Shown: positions 15,342-24,323, counted from the first letter of the stretch. The stretch is DNA of 64,000 bases from Kitasatospora sp. MAP12-44 (GCF_029892095.1 NZ_JARZAE010000004.1:7440001-7504000), one strand, 5' to 3'. The notes: generated by a model not told the origin, from the sequence alone. Made by a program: numbers and translations.

Positions 15342-16145
15342 TCAGGCGCGGGTGGCGACGGCGAAGATGCGGCGGAACGGGAAGACCGTCCCGTGCGGGC
15401 CTGCGGGGTAGGCCTCGCGCAGCAGTGCGCCGTACTCGGCGAGGAAGCGCCGCTGCTCGGCCGGGTCGGTGAGGTGGGTGAGCAGCGGGCGCAGCGCGGT
15501 GCCCTTGACCCAGTCGAGGACCGGGTCCTCGCCGGTCAGCAGGGTGCTGTAGGTGGTCTCCCAAACGTCGACGCTCCAGCCGCCGGTGCGGCCGGCGGCG
15601 ACCAGCGCGTCCAGGTACTCGGCCGGCTGGTGGACGCCGGCCCGGCCGATGCGCTCGCCCAGGGCGTCCCGCCAGCGGGGGCTGCCGGCGAGTTCGCGCA
15701 GCAGGGTGTGGCTCGGCGCCTCGAAGTTGCCCGGGACCTGGAAGGCCAGGCTCGCGCCGGGGCGCAGCGCGGCGGCCCAGCGCGGCAGCAGGGCGAGGTG
15801 CCCGTCGATCCACTGCAGGGTGGCATTGCTGATGATCAGGTCGGGCGCGGCGGGGGCGGGGTCGTAGTCGTGGGCGTCGGCGAGCAGGTAGTCGGCGGTC
15901 GGCTCGCCGTGGGAGCGGGCGGCGGCCAGCATCTCGGGTGAGTTGTCGACACCGGTGATCCGCGCCTTGGGCCAGCGCTCGCGCAGCACCGCGGTGGAGT
16001 TGCCGGGGCCGCAGCCGATGTCCAGGACGACGGGCGCGGGCTCGCCGGGCAGGGCCGGCACGCGGGCCAGCAGGTCGCGCAGCGGACGGGTCCGCTCGTC
16101 GGCGAAGCGCAGGTACTGCTCGGGGTCCCACTGGACGGTGCCCAT
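15342..16145 (-). CDS. tam: Trans-aconitate 2-methyltransferase
   Basis: A 267-residue class I SAM-dependent methyltransferase. The start VQWDPEQYLRFADERTRPLRDLLARV is the hallmark of Tam. It is followed by the SAM motif VVLDIGCGPGNST, the acidic loop ITGVDNSPEML and the LIISNATLQWIDGH segment shared with E. coli Tam. The enzyme methylates trans-aconitate, a spontaneous inhibitor of aconitase, in the cytoplasm. The ATG has TGGAG upstream. The promoter carries two related palindromes (16181-16208 and 16227-16246) suggestive of a MarR-type operator, but no marR gene is adjacent. Confidence 0.92.
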   Translation of the reverse strand: MGTVQWDPEQYLRFADERTRPLRDLLARVPALPGEPAPVVLDIGCGPGNSTAVLRERWPKARITGVDNSPEMLAAARSHGEPTADYLLADAHDYDPAPAAPDLIISNATLQWIDGHLALLPRWAAALRPGASLAFQVPGNFEAPSHTLLRELAGSPRWRDALGERIGRAGVHQPAEYLDALVAAGRTGGWSVDVWETTYSTLLTGEDPVLDWVKGTALRPLLTHLTDPAEQRRFLAEYGALLREAYPAGPHGTVFPFRRIFAVATRA

Positions 16146-16180
16146 CGAAGCTCCAGGTGTCTCAACGCGGCTCGGCTCGG

Positions 16181-16208
16181 CTGGTTATCTTGACGTCAAG
16201 ATAACCAG
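16181..16208. promoter_or_regulatory. 28-bp perfect palindrome upstream of tam (MarR/TamR-like operator)
   Basis: Bases 16181-16194 are the exact reverse complement of 16195-16208, with core ATCTTGAC-GTCAAGAT. MarR-family TamR proteins of Streptomyces control tam and related citric-acid-cycle genes by binding palindromes in such promoters. I infer, but cannot prove, that this is such a site. Confidence 0.75.
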
Positions 16209-16226
16209 GTCAAGGATGATCCCGAA

Positions 16227-16246
16227 GTATCTCGATGTCAAGATAC
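16227..16246. promoter_or_regulatory. Second, imperfect copy of the tam operator
   Basis: GTATCTCGATGTCAAGATAC repeats the core of the upstream palindrome with a few mismatches. The two centres are 42 bp apart, about four helical turns, which would allow two dimers to bind on the same face of the DNA. Confidence 0.65.
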
Positions 16247-16276
16247 CTGTCGAGTCGTGCCGGGCTGAGAGACGGC

Positions 16277-16308
16277 TCGTCCGGCCGGGCTGAGGCCCGG
16301 CCGGACGA
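16277..16308. terminator. Hairpin terminator after the DUF1906 gene
   Basis: A perfect 14-bp stem (16277-16290 and 16295-16308) with a 4-nt loop lies about 40 bp beyond the stop codon of the minus-strand DUF1906 gene. Confidence 0.75.
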
Positions 16309-16348
16309 AGTGCTCCTGGTGGCGCCGGGTCAGCCGGCGCCGGTTGGG

Positions 16349-17150
16349 TCAGTGGTAGGCGAGCGAGACGCTGACGACGCCACCGCCGGTGTTGCCGACC
16401 GCGTTGTCGTGCCAGCCGGTGCTGTCGGTGTAGATCTCGTGCAGCGCGCCGCTCTCGGCGGCCTCCAGCACCCGGGTGCCGTCGCTGTGGCGGACCATGG
16501 AGACCGCGTTGACACTCCCGCCCACGCCGATGGGGTTGTCGTGCCAGCCGGCGGAGTCGGCGTAGATCTCGTGCAGCACGCCGTTCTCGACGGCCTCGAT
16601 CACCCGGCTGCCGGTCGGGTCGATGGCGAATGACACGGCACTGGCGTTGCCGGCGGAGCCGGTGATGACGCCGTCGTGCCAGCCGGTGCTGTCAGCGTAG
16701 ATCTCGTGCAGCACGCCGCCCTCGATGGTCTCGAGCACCCGGTCCCCGCTGGCCTTGTAGGCGATGGAGACGGCGCTCACCGAGCCCGCGGTGGGGATGG
16801 CGCCGTCGTGCCAGCCGGCGGAGTCCTGGTAGACCTCGTGGAGCACGCCGTTCTCGACCACCTCGAACGCGCCCACCGAGGTGACCGGGTTGTAGGCCAG
16901 CGCGACGGCGCTCACGGGGCCGCCCACGCCGGGGACGGCGTCGTCGTGCCAGCCGGCCGCGTCCAGCCAGACAATGTGCAGCGCGCCACCCTCCACGACG
17001 GCCTGGGTCGGGTTGCCGTTCAGGTAGGCGAGCGCGGTGGCCCAGATGTTGCCGCCGACCGGCAGCGCGTCGTCGTGCCAGCCGTCGCCGGCCGGGTAGA
17101 CGTTGTGCAGCGTGCCGTTCTCGATGGTCGAGATCAGGCGGTTGTTCGCC
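16349..17150 (-). repeat. Six in-frame protein repeats (Glu-x-Gly-x-Leu-His ... Gly-Trp-His-Asp)
   Basis: Each unit contains E-[NGS]-G-x-L-H-x-[VI]-[YW], then GWHD about nine residues later and a hydrophobic VSAVSxAY strand. The three central units are close to identical over stretches of more than ten residues, which suggests recent duplication or conversion. Confidence 0.9.
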
Positions 17151-18376
17151 GTGACCGGGGTGCCCGCGATCATGACGTCCGCGTAGTCGTGGTCGATTCC
17201 GATGGTCACGCCGTTGTAGGACTCGGTGACGTTGCCGTCGTACTGGTGGACGCGCTGGTGGTTGGACCAGTACGCGGCGGGAACCGCCGCGTCGTTGGTG
17301 TTGGCCGCCCCGTTCCAGTTGGCGTCCCAGATCACGTCCGGCATCGCGTACGCGGAGTAGTGGCCGGCCAGGTCGCTGATGCCGGAGGAGGAGCTGGAGT
17401 AGACACCGGAGTGGAAGCCGCGCGCGTGTATCTCGGTGGTCCAGGCCGCCAGGTACGCCAGGACGTTGCTGCTGTACGTGGAGGTGTACTGCTCCATGTC
17501 GGCGTAGAGCGTCGTGCCGGGGGCGAAGCCGAGCGCCTGGGCCTGGTTGGCCGCGTCGTCGGCGCTCTGCACGCCCTGCCAGCTCGGGCTGGTGAGCGAG
17601 GACGCCGACGGGCTCACGTAGATCGGCAGGAACTTCCAGCCGGCGGCGGACTCCTGCTGAAGCCAGGCGTTGGTGAGGTTGGGCTGGGCGCAGGCGCGGC
17701 GCCCGCCGATGTAGATGCCCAGTCCGCGGTAGGGCGACGCGGCCCAGGCGCTCAGGTCGCTGGTGCTGGGCGCGGAGCAGGCGTCAAAGGCCGCGCCGGT
17801 GTAGTCAGTGGTGGTGCCGGGGATGGAGACCACGGCGGCCGCGGTGGCCGCGCCCTGCGCGGTGGCCGCGGCGGCGGCGCGCGGGGTGGCGGGGCGCGGG
17901 ACGGTGCTGCTCGTGTGCTGCGCGAAGGTGCTCGCCGGGCCGAACCCGGCCTGCTGCAGCACGTTGGAGACCGTGGACCGGTCGCTCCCGTAGGTGGCGG
18001 TCACCTTGATCTTCGGCGCGACGGCGTCCAGCTCGCCGGCTGACGGGTTGTCGACGGTCCGGGTGTCGGCGCCGCCGTCGGTGCGCGGCTCGATCAGCAG
18101 GGCCTCGGTGCGCGCGGACGGGTGGCTGGGGCAGGCCTGCTCGGCGCCCGGGGTGCCGAGGTAGACGGCATGCTGGTCGAACCGCACGCAGCTGGACGGA
18201 TTGGCCGTCAGGTCGACGACCGGCCAGCCGGCGGGTACTTGGAAGGTGTGGCCCAGGTAGGACACCGCCTTGGTCGAGGCGGCCTCGGCCGTGCCGGCTC
18301 CGGCGGCCATCAACGCCACCATCGCCCCGATGGCAGTCAGGGCCTTCGCCCGATCCGTGCGCAAGCCATGCAGCAT
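16349..18376 (-). CDS. Secreted DUF1906 (glycoside-hydrolase-like) protein with six C-terminal repeats
   Basis: A 675-residue exported protein. The signal peptide ends near AGTAEAA. Residues of about 190-390 form the DUF1906 TIM-barrel-like domain: TGAAFDACSAPS, YRGLGIYIGGRRACAQPNLT, ADMEQYTS and a final IGIDHDYADV; such domains resemble lysozyme-like hydrolases, but their substrate is poorly known. From about residue 405 to the end there are six repeats of 40-47 residues built around ENGVLHEIYADSAGWHD. They probably form a lectin-like propeller that binds sugars or the cell surface. The start is supported by GGGGAAG. It is flanked by terminators and appears monocistronic. Confidence 0.87.
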   Translation of the reverse strand: MLHGLRTDRAKALTAIGAMVALMAAGAGTAEAASTKAVSYLGHTFQVPAGWPVVDLTANPSSCVRFDQHAVYLGTPGAEQACPSHPSARTEALLIEPRTDGGADTRTVDNPSAGELDAVAPKIKVTATYGSDRSTVSNVLQQAGFGPASTFAQHTSSTVPRPATPRAAAAATAQGAATAAAVVSIPGTTTDYTGAAFDACSAPSTSDLSAWAASPYRGLGIYIGGRRACAQPNLTNAWLQQESAAGWKFLPIYVSPSASSLTSPSWQGVQSADDAANQAQALGFAPGTTLYADMEQYTSTYSSNVLAYLAAWTTEIHARGFHSGVYSSSSSGISDLAGHYSAYAMPDVIWDANWNGAANTNDAAVPAAYWSNHQRVHQYDGNVTESYNGVTIGIDHDYADVMIAGTPVTANNRLISTIENGTLHNVYPAGDGWHDDALPVGGNIWATALAYLNGNPTQAVVEGGALHIVWLDAAGWHDDAVPGVGGPVSAVALAYNPVTSVGAFEVVENGVLHEVYQDSAGWHDGAIPTAGSVSAVSIAYKASGDRVLETIEGGVLHEIYADSTGWHDGVITGSAGNASAVSFAIDPTGSRVIEAVENGVLHEIYADSAGWHDNPIGVGGSVNAVSMVRHSDGTRVLEAAESGALHEIYTDSTGWHDNAVGNTGGGVVSVSLAYH

Positions 18377-18456
18377 GAAAACGCTTCCCCATTCTCGATG
18401 ATCAGAAACCGCTCAACATAGTGACGTACTGGTCGGGCGTCAGGTTGCAAGGGGGG

Positions 18457-19023
18457 TCACTTTGCCGACTGACCGTGCGCACCCACCGCGCGCACCCACC
18501 TCAGCTCGCCGTCGATCAGCTGGTCGGTGCGGGTCAGCCCCGCGGCGGCGGCGACGGCGGCGGAGGCCCGGTGGTCCGGGTGGACGTGCGCGACGATGCT
18601 CCGCACCGGCTGCTCCTCCAGCCAGCCGACCAGCGCGCGGGCGGCCTCGGTCGCGATGCCCCGGCGCTGCCACGGGGTGCCCACCATCCAGGCGATCTCG
18701 GCGACCGGGCCCTGCGGGGCGGGCTCAACGGTGGCCTGCAGCCAGGCCGTCAGGCAGTCCTCGGTGCGCAGCCGGACCACCCAGTTGCACCAGGAGACAC
18801 CGGGCTCGGAGGGGCCGGCCACCCAACGTCGGTAGAGCGAGCGGAGGGTGAACTCACTGTCCGGCTCGCCGCCGATGAAGGTGTGCAGCGCCGGGTCGCC
18901 CAGCACCACGGCCATCTCCTCGGCGTGCTCGACCCGCAGCGGCTGCAGGTCCAGCCGCTCGGTGCGAAGGGCCGGGATGGTAAGGGAGTTCAATGCAGCC
19001 GCCTGATCGCCGTGAACCAGCAT
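18457..19023 (-). CDS. GNAT N-acetyltransferase (RimJ/RimL-like)
   Basis: A 188-residue acetyltransferase-fold protein. It shows LRTERLDLQPLRVEHAEEMAVVLGD at the start, the acetyl-CoA binding segment AEIAWMVGTPWQRRGIATEAARALVGWL (motif A, R/Q-x-x-G) and a closing HVHPDHRASAAVAAAAGL. Members acetylate ribosomal protein N-termini, small amines or antibiotics; the target here is unknown. The ATG at 19023 has no strong ribosome site, so a start a few codons downstream is possible. It lies alone between oppositely unrelated genes. Confidence 0.85.
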   Translation of the reverse strand: MLVHGDQAAALNSLTIPALRTERLDLQPLRVEHAEEMAVVLGDPALHTFIGGEPDSEFTLRSLYRRWVAGPSEPGVSWCNWVVRLRTEDCLTAWLQATVEPAPQGPVAEIAWMVGTPWQRRGIATEAARALVGWLEEQPVRSIVAHVHPDHRASAAVAAAAGLTRTDQLIDGELRWVRAVGAHGQSAK

Positions 19024-19120
19024 GTCGCCCCGAGCATCGGACTGCCGAGCCGGAACCGCAAGCGATTATCAGAGCGATCATCAGGGGGCGAGTGCTCGCC
19101 GGCGGGGGCTTGATCGAGGC

Positions 19121-19729
19121 CTAACCGACCAGCCGTCTGCGCCAGTTCAGCGGCGTGACCTTGACGGCCCGCGAGGGGTCGCCGTCCCACTCGACCGGCA
19201 GTCCGACCGCCTGGAGCGCGGCCGCCACCTCCCGGCCGATGGCCGCCGTCGTCTCCGTCGAGCTGTCGAATCCGCCGTACAGGAGCATCAGCCCCTGCCC
19301 GGCCACCGCCGAATCGGTGCACTGCGTGTGGAAGTAGACGAAGCCGCGGGCGTCCGGCGAACCCGCCGCGCCGATCTCCGCCTGACCGCACGAGCGGCAG
19401 CAGGTGAAGTTCTCCGCCGCCGTGATCCCGACGGCTTCGAGGGCGCTGAACGCCCGGGTAAGCCGCTCCGGATCCGTCTCACCCTCCCAGTCGGCCTGCG
19501 CCGCGAGCTGCTCGAGCCACAGCCGGTCGACCAACTGCCATGCCTGTGCGGGCGAGACGGGCCGCCGCTCGCCGGAGACCAGGTAGTCCTCCGCGAGCTC
19601 GGCCAGCTCCTCCCGGCTGGCATAGCCGCCCAGGAGCACCTCGCGGACGCGTGTCTCAAGCTCCTGGCGTTCGTCGTCGCCGAGCAGGAGTGCTGTGGTG
19701 TTCCCGTTCTCTGCCGTCATGGTGTCCAT
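19121..19729 (-). CDS. DUF6891-like hypothetical protein
   Basis: A protein of about 202 residues of unknown function. It is acidic and soluble, with an N-terminal helical part (DDERQELETRVREVLLGGY...REELAELAEDYL). A central CCRSCG motif could bind a metal, and GFVYFHTQCTDSAVAGQGLMLLYGG follows, then a C-terminal GLPVEWDGDPSRAVKVTPLNWRRR segment typical of a family often seen in actinomycetes and tentatively matched to DUF6891. The start is either 19729 or 19720 (two in-frame ATGs). No clear operon partners. Confidence 0.7.
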   Translation of the reverse strand: MDTMTAENGNTTALLLGDDERQELETRVREVLLGGYASREELAELAEDYLVSGERRPVSPAQAWQLVDRLWLEQLAAQADWEGETDPERLTRAFSALEAVGITAAENFTCCRSCGQAEIGAAGSPDARGFVYFHTQCTDSAVAGQGLMLLYGGFDSSTETTAAIGREVAAALQAVGLPVEWDGDPSRAVKVTPLNWRRRLVG

Positions 19730-19960
19730 TCTGGCATCGACCACTGACACTCCAGGTGGCCGCTTCCTGCTGTGCGCGTCTGCTCGGTGCCGCGCCTCGG
19801 GTAGCGGACCGGGTAGCGGACCGGGCGCCGGGTCAGGGGTTTCCCCGGCGCCCGGAGTTCGCTGGACTCCATCTGCTCTGACGGGCCGTCGCACCGGCTC
19901 GGTTCACCCGCGGCCGCAGCTCTTCCCGAAAGCGCAACCGCACCCTGCGGGACGGCCGGA

Positions 19961-20013
19961 ACGCGTAAAGCCGCCCGCACACCGGGGAACGGTGTGCGGG
20001 CGGCTTTACGCGT
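19961..20013. terminator. Very strong hairpin terminator after the LCP gene
   Basis: A perfect 23-bp inverted repeat (19961-19983 and 19991-20013) with a 7-nt loop sits 14 bp after the stop codon of the minus-strand LCP gene. It is the longest perfect stem noticed in the window. Confidence 0.9.
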
Positions 20014-20026
20014 GGGCCGAGTCGGC

Positions 20027-21742
20027 TCAGGCGTCCGAGTCGGGGACCTGGGGGCTCCTGGCGTAGGCCTGGGTCGGGGTCATCGGGACGCCCTTGAGGT
20101 TGACCGTCCGGTCGTGGCTGACCTGGCCGCACTTGCTGCTGTCGTCGGCGGTGGCCGCGCTGGCGTTGCTGAGGGCGGCCTGGGTGTCGACGGGAGCGGG
20201 CGCGGCGGGCGCGCCGCCGCCGGACGGCGTGGTGCCCGTGGAGCCGCCGAAGGTGGTGCCGCTGGTCCAGTCGGTGCCGATGGTGAGTGTGATGCCGCTG
20301 CCTTCGCCGGGGACGACGGCGGAGGCGGGCAGCCCGAGCGAGGCCGCGACCTCCTGGGCGTCGGCCTCGCGGCCGGCGGTGTAGCTCACGGTGGTCCGGT
20401 CGGTGACCGTGCCGGTGACATCGGTGCTGCGTGAGCTGTAGCCCTGCGCGATCAGCGCGGTGCGCACGGCGGCGCCGCGGCCGCTGACCTTGCTGCCGTT
20501 CTTGATCTGGACGGCGATGTCCGCGGCCGGTGCTCCGGCGGGCTTGGGCGCCGCGGTGGGGGCTGCCGGGGCCGGGGCGGGCGCGGCGGCCGCGCCGGTG
20601 GCCTGGGCGGCGGCGGAGGACTTGTCCCCGCTGCCGGTGGTCAGCGACTGGTCGTTGATGATCGTCTTGAACAGGTTCTGCGCGGCGGGCGCCACCACGA
20701 CCCGGGAGTTGTTGCTGGGGTCGGGATCGTTCTGCATGGTGGTGAAGGTGATCCGGTTCGTCGGCACCTTGTTGAGGTCGTTCGCCAGGCCCATCAGCTG
20801 CGGGATGCCGCTCAGGCCGGTGTCGACCGTCAGCGCCTTGGTGGCGGAGTTGGCCAGCGACCAGACGGCGGAGGGGTTGGTCAGCGTGCCGGCGCTCTTG
20901 AGCTGGCGGACCATCGAGCCGATGAACAGGTGCTGGGTGACGGTGCGCCCCAGGTCGCTGCCGTCGCCGAAGCCGTGCCGCGAGCGGACGAACTGCAGGG
21001 CGGCCATGCCCTTCAGGGTGTGGTCGCCCTTCTTCAGCTTGAGGCCCGAGTCCGGGTCGTAGACGTCGTCGCTGACGCAGACCGGCACGCCGCCGACCGC
21101 GTCCGACATCTGCACCACACCGGTGAAGTCGACGGTGATGAAGTGGTCGATCGGGATGCCGGTCAGCTGGTGGACGGCGGCGACCGTGCAGCCCGGGCCG
21201 TAGTCCAGGGTGCTGTTGATCTGGCCGCGCTGCGCCTTCATCGACGTGTGGTTCTGGGTGTCGGTGCAGCCCGGCAGCTGGGCCATGGTGTCGCGCGGGA
21301 CGCTCATCACGGTGGCGTTGCTGCGGTCGGCCGAGACGTGCAGCACCATCTCGACGTCGGCGTTGGCACCGCTGCCGCAGTCGCCGCCGATCGCGCAGTC
21401 GGCGGCGTTGTCGCGGGTGTCGGAGCCGATCACCAGGATGTTGATCGGGGTCCGGCCGAAGGCGTCCGGCGTCTCGTGACCCGCGTCACCCGAGGTCCCT
21501 GCGAAGAGCGGGGAGCTGTGGATGTTGCCGTTCAGCGTCTCGTACGCGTAGGCACCCACGCCGGCGGCCACCAGGACGGCGCCGGCGCTGGTGTAGGCCA
21601 CGATCCGCAGTGCGCGACGAGGCTTCTTGCGGCTCTTGCGCGCCGCGGCCCGGCCGCCGCCGGCAGCGGCCGGTGGGGTCGGACCCGCACCGCCCTGCCC
21701 GCGCCGTCCCGAGCGGGACCTGTCCGCCTGTATCTCGGTCAT
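20027..21742 (-). CDS. LytR-CpsA-Psr family cell-wall glycopolymer ligase with LytR_C domain
   Basis: A 571-residue membrane-anchored enzyme. A basic, disordered cytoplasmic N-terminus precedes one transmembrane helix (LRIVAYTSAGAVLVAAGVGAYAY). The LCP catalytic domain follows: INILVIGSDTRDN, VMSVPRDTMAQLPG and LQFVRSRHGFGDGSDLGRTVTQH, with the Arg and Asp residues that bind pyrophosphate-lipid. After an Ala/Pro-rich linker, a LytR_C domain reads VQIKNGSKVSGRGAAVRTALIAQGY. LCP proteins transfer teichoic-acid-like polymers or arabinogalactan from lipid carriers to peptidoglycan outside the membrane. It is monocistronic and ends at a strong terminator. Confidence 0.92.
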   Translation of the reverse strand: MTEIQADRSRSGRRGQGGAGPTPPAAAGGGRAAARKSRKKPRRALRIVAYTSAGAVLVAAGVGAYAYETLNGNIHSSPLFAGTSGDAGHETPDAFGRTPINILVIGSDTRDNAADCAIGGDCGSGANADVEMVLHVSADRSNATVMSVPRDTMAQLPGCTDTQNHTSMKAQRGQINSTLDYGPGCTVAAVHQLTGIPIDHFITVDFTGVVQMSDAVGGVPVCVSDDVYDPDSGLKLKKGDHTLKGMAALQFVRSRHGFGDGSDLGRTVTQHLFIGSMVRQLKSAGTLTNPSAVWSLANSATKALTVDTGLSGIPQLMGLANDLNKVPTNRITFTTMQNDPDPSNNSRVVVAPAAQNLFKTIINDQSLTTGSGDKSSAAAQATGAAAAPAPAPAAPTAAPKPAGAPAADIAVQIKNGSKVSGRGAAVRTALIAQGYSSRSTDVTGTVTDRTTVSYTAGREADAQEVAASLGLPASAVVPGEGSGITLTIGTDWTSGTTFGGSTGTTPSGGGAPAAPAPVDTQAALSNASAATADDSSKCGQVSHDRTVNLKGVPMTPTQAYARSPQVPDSDA

Positions 21743-22157
21743 GCCTGCGTGCCCTCATTCCTCGACCGCTCCGCTGCCCGCCGGTTGTCCAGCTGACGGC
21801 CCACGACGTGCGCACCCCGTACCGGTCGGGGCGCGCGCAGCTCGTGCCGCGGCTCAACCACCCCACTCGGTGCGACGATCCACTGACCCGTCACTCGCTC
21901 TCCTTCGTCCAGTCAGCCGGGGCCCCGGCGGTCTCGGTCCAGCCGTTCCGGATCCGGGGCTCGCCAGTCTTGGTTAACTGGACGCCTCGGCGAGCCGAAC
22001 GGTTGCATCGCCTGTAGACAGGACCAGCGGCCTGCGACAGATATGCCAAGGTAGCGCCCGTTTTCCCAGGGCAGAGTACCGGGGCGCCCCTGACCGCCGA
22101 CCGGGGCGGTGCGAGGGCCCTGACCACTGGCCCGTCGGGAGGTCGACGTGACCAACT
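21743..22157. other. 415-bp intergenic region
   Basis: This stretch holds the promoter region of the LCP gene and the 3' flank of the MFS gene, which point the same way. I see no coding sequence with proper codon bias and no convincing -35/-10 pair. Confidence 0.6.
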
Positions 22158-23420
22158 TCACGCAGTGGGGAGCGGGTGTCGGGGCCGCGGGCCGAACGGA
22201 CCGTCAAGAGCATCGTGCACGGCGTCGTCACCCGCCTCGACCTGCGCACCCGCACCCGGGCGGCGATCGGGCAGCACGGCGACGAGGAGGGCGGCGACCC
22301 CCGCCGTCACCCCGACGCCGGCCACCGCCCGCCAGCCGCCGTGCTGCCAGGCCAGCGTGCCGGCCGTCGAGCCGATCGCGATGCCGAGGAACCGAAGGGT
22401 GAAGTAGCAGGTGTTCAGCCGGCTGTGGATGGCCGGGTCCAGCGTGAACAGGGCACTCTGGCAGGCGACTTGGTTGCCCCAGGTGCCGACGTCCAGCAGC
22501 ACCGTGCCGGCGGCCAGCCAGCCGAGGCGGTGGCCGCCGGGCAGCAGCACCGCCCAGCCGGCGAGCACGATGGCGATCAGCACGGCCGGCGTCCCGCGCG
22601 GTCCCAGGCGGTCGGCCAGCCTCCCGGCGGCGGGCGAGGCCAGCGCGCCGGCCGCCGCGACCAGCCCGAACAGGCCGACCCCGGTGGATCCGTAGTGGTA
22701 TCGCTGCTCCAGGAGGAAGGTCAGCGCCGTCCAGAACGCCCCGAACGAGACGCCGACCAGCGCCCCCGACAGGGTGACCCGCCGCACCAGCGGGTGCGCC
22801 GCGAACAGGCGTGGCAGCGAGGCCAGCGTCCGGTGGTAGCTCCGGCCGGCCGCGCCGCGCGGCACGCCGGGAAGCGCGCTGGGAAGCGCGCGCCACAGCA
22901 GGAGCGTCAGCAGCAGTGTCGCCACGCAGGAGCACCAGTAGACGGACCGCCACCCGGCCGCCGCCGCGAGCGCCCCGGAGTACGTCCGGGAGGTCAGCAC
23001 GCCCAGCAGCAGCCCGCCCTGCAGCACGCCCACGGTCCGGCCACCCCGGCTGCCGTCCATGGACAGTGCCAGCGCCAGGGGCACCACCAGCTGGGGGACA
23101 GGGGAGAGCAGCCCGATCGCGAAGCTCGCGACCACCAGCACCCCGGCGCCGCAGGCCAGCGCGGCCCCGGCCAGCGCCAGGCACGAGGCCGCGCACAACC
23201 ACAGGATCAACCGCCGCCGGTCGTGACTGTCGCCGGCCGGCACCAGCAGCGCGATCCCGGCGGCGTATCCCAGCTGGGTGGCGGTGGGCACGGCGCCCAG
23301 CAGCTGCGGACCGACGTGCAGCGAGCCGGCGACGGCGGTCAGCAGCGGCTGGCTGAGGTAGATGTTGGCGGCGGTCACCGCGCTGGTGGCGGCCAGCAGT
23401 GCGGTCAGTCGTCTGTTCAC
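22158..23420 (-). CDS. MFS transporter
   Basis: A 420-residue permease with about 12 membrane helices. The first is LTALLAATSAVTAANIYLSQPLL, and the A-motif-like loop is GDSHDRRRLILWL. The second half repeats the pattern with RLADRLGPRGTPAVLIAIV. It belongs to the group of drug or sugar efflux MFS proteins near YgaY/Bcr-like transporters. The GTG at 23420 (VNRRLTALL) starts just before the first helix; a longer frame would include the divergent promoter. It diverges from an AraC-type regulator 88 bp away, a common regulator-exporter layout, so it is probably induced by the AraC protein's ligand. Confidence 0.88.
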   Translation of the reverse strand: MNRRLTALLAATSAVTAANIYLSQPLLTAVAGSLHVGPQLLGAVPTATQLGYAAGIALLVPAGDSHDRRRLILWLCAASCLALAGAALACGAGVLVVASFAIGLLSPVPQLVVPLALALSMDGSRGGRTVGVLQGGLLLGVLTSRTYSGALAAAAGWRSVYWCSCVATLLLTLLLWRALPSALPGVPRGAAGRSYHRTLASLPRLFAAHPLVRRVTLSGALVGVSFGAFWTALTFLLEQRYHYGSTGVGLFGLVAAAGALASPAAGRLADRLGPRGTPAVLIAIVLAGWAVLLPGGHRLGWLAAGTVLLDVGTWGNQVACQSALFTLDPAIHSRLNTCYFTLRFLGIAIGSTAGTLAWQHGGWRAVAGVGVTAGVAALLVAVLPDRRPGAGAQVEAGDDAVHDALDGPFGPRPRHPLPTA

Positions 23421-23508
23421 CGCCCAAACGCTAGGCGGGCCGCTTCTGGCATGCTTTCGCCGTTGTGCCACCCACTGTCGAGATCGCGCCAGCCGCGTCG
23501 GGGGAGCC

Positions 23509-24318
23509 GTGTTCGGTAAGAGCGAGGACCGCGACGACTACCAGGACGTCCCGAGGCCGCTGGCCGCGATGGCGCGCGACCTGCCCGACGGCCACCACAT
23601 CGCCGCCCACCAGCACCGGCGGGCGCAGCTGATCTACGGTGCGAGCGGCGCCATCACGGTGGTCACCGGGCGCGGCCTGTGGGTGGTGCCGGCGACCCGG
23701 GGCGTGTGGATCCCGGGCGGCATCGAGCATGCGATGAGCTGCACGGGGGCGGTCCGGATGCGCACCCTCTACATCGAGGCGCAGGCGGCGGCGGGCCTGC
23801 CGGTCGAGCCGACCGTGGTGTCGGTCCCGCCGCTGCTGCGCGAACTCATCGAAGCGGCGACCCGGGTGCCGCTGGAGTACGACCGGGACGGGCGCGACGG
23901 CCGGCTGATGGAGCTGCTCCTGCTGGAGTTCGAACCGCACCCCGTCGCCGCGCTGCACCTGCCGTCCCCGACCGATCCGGACCTCGCGCCGCTCTGCGCG
24001 GCCGTCCGGGCCGACCCCGGCGCCGGCTGGGACACCGCGACCGCCGCGGCCCGCGCGCACCTGAGCCCGCGCAGTCTGCAGCGCCGCTTCCCGGCCGCGA
24101 CCGGCATGACTCTGGCGCACTGGGTCCAGCAGGCGCGCCTGGTCCGCGCGGTGGTGCTGCTGGCGGCGGGCAGGCCGGTGACCGCCGTCGCCACCGAGCT
24201 CGGCTACGCCACGCCCAGCGCCTTCACCGCGATGTTCCGCCGCACACTGGGTACACCCCCGAGCGCCTACTTCGCCGAGCGGGACGGCCACCATACGGAC
24301 CCCTGGATCTGCCCGTGA
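23509..24318 (+). CDS. AraC-family regulator with N-terminal cupin
   Basis: A 269-residue regulator. Residues 20-110 form a cupin sensor: HHIAAHQHRRAQLIYGASGAITVVTGRGLWVVPATRGVWIPGGIEH. Residues 170-260 contain the AraC helix-turn-helix pair, DTATAAARAHLSPRSLQRRFPAATGMTLAHWVQQARL and VTAVATELGYATPSAFTAMFRRTLG. The start is uncertain: the GTG at 23509 has GGGGAG very close upstream, while the ATG of MARDLPDG (23569) is an alternative. It is most likely the activator or repressor of the divergent MFS gene. Confidence 0.85.
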   Translation: MFGKSEDRDDYQDVPRPLAAMARDLPDGHHIAAHQHRRAQLIYGASGAITVVTGRGLWVVPATRGVWIPGGIEHAMSCTGAVRMRTLYIEAQAAAGLPVEPTVVSVPPLLRELIEAATRVPLEYDRDGRDGRLMELLLLEFEPHPVAALHLPSPTDPDLAPLCAAVRADPGAGWDTATAAARAHLSPRSLQRRFPAATGMTLAHWVQQARLVRAVVLLAAGRPVTAVATELGYATPSAFTAMFRRTLGTPPSAYFAERDGHHTDPWICP

Positions 24319-24323
24319 AGCCT

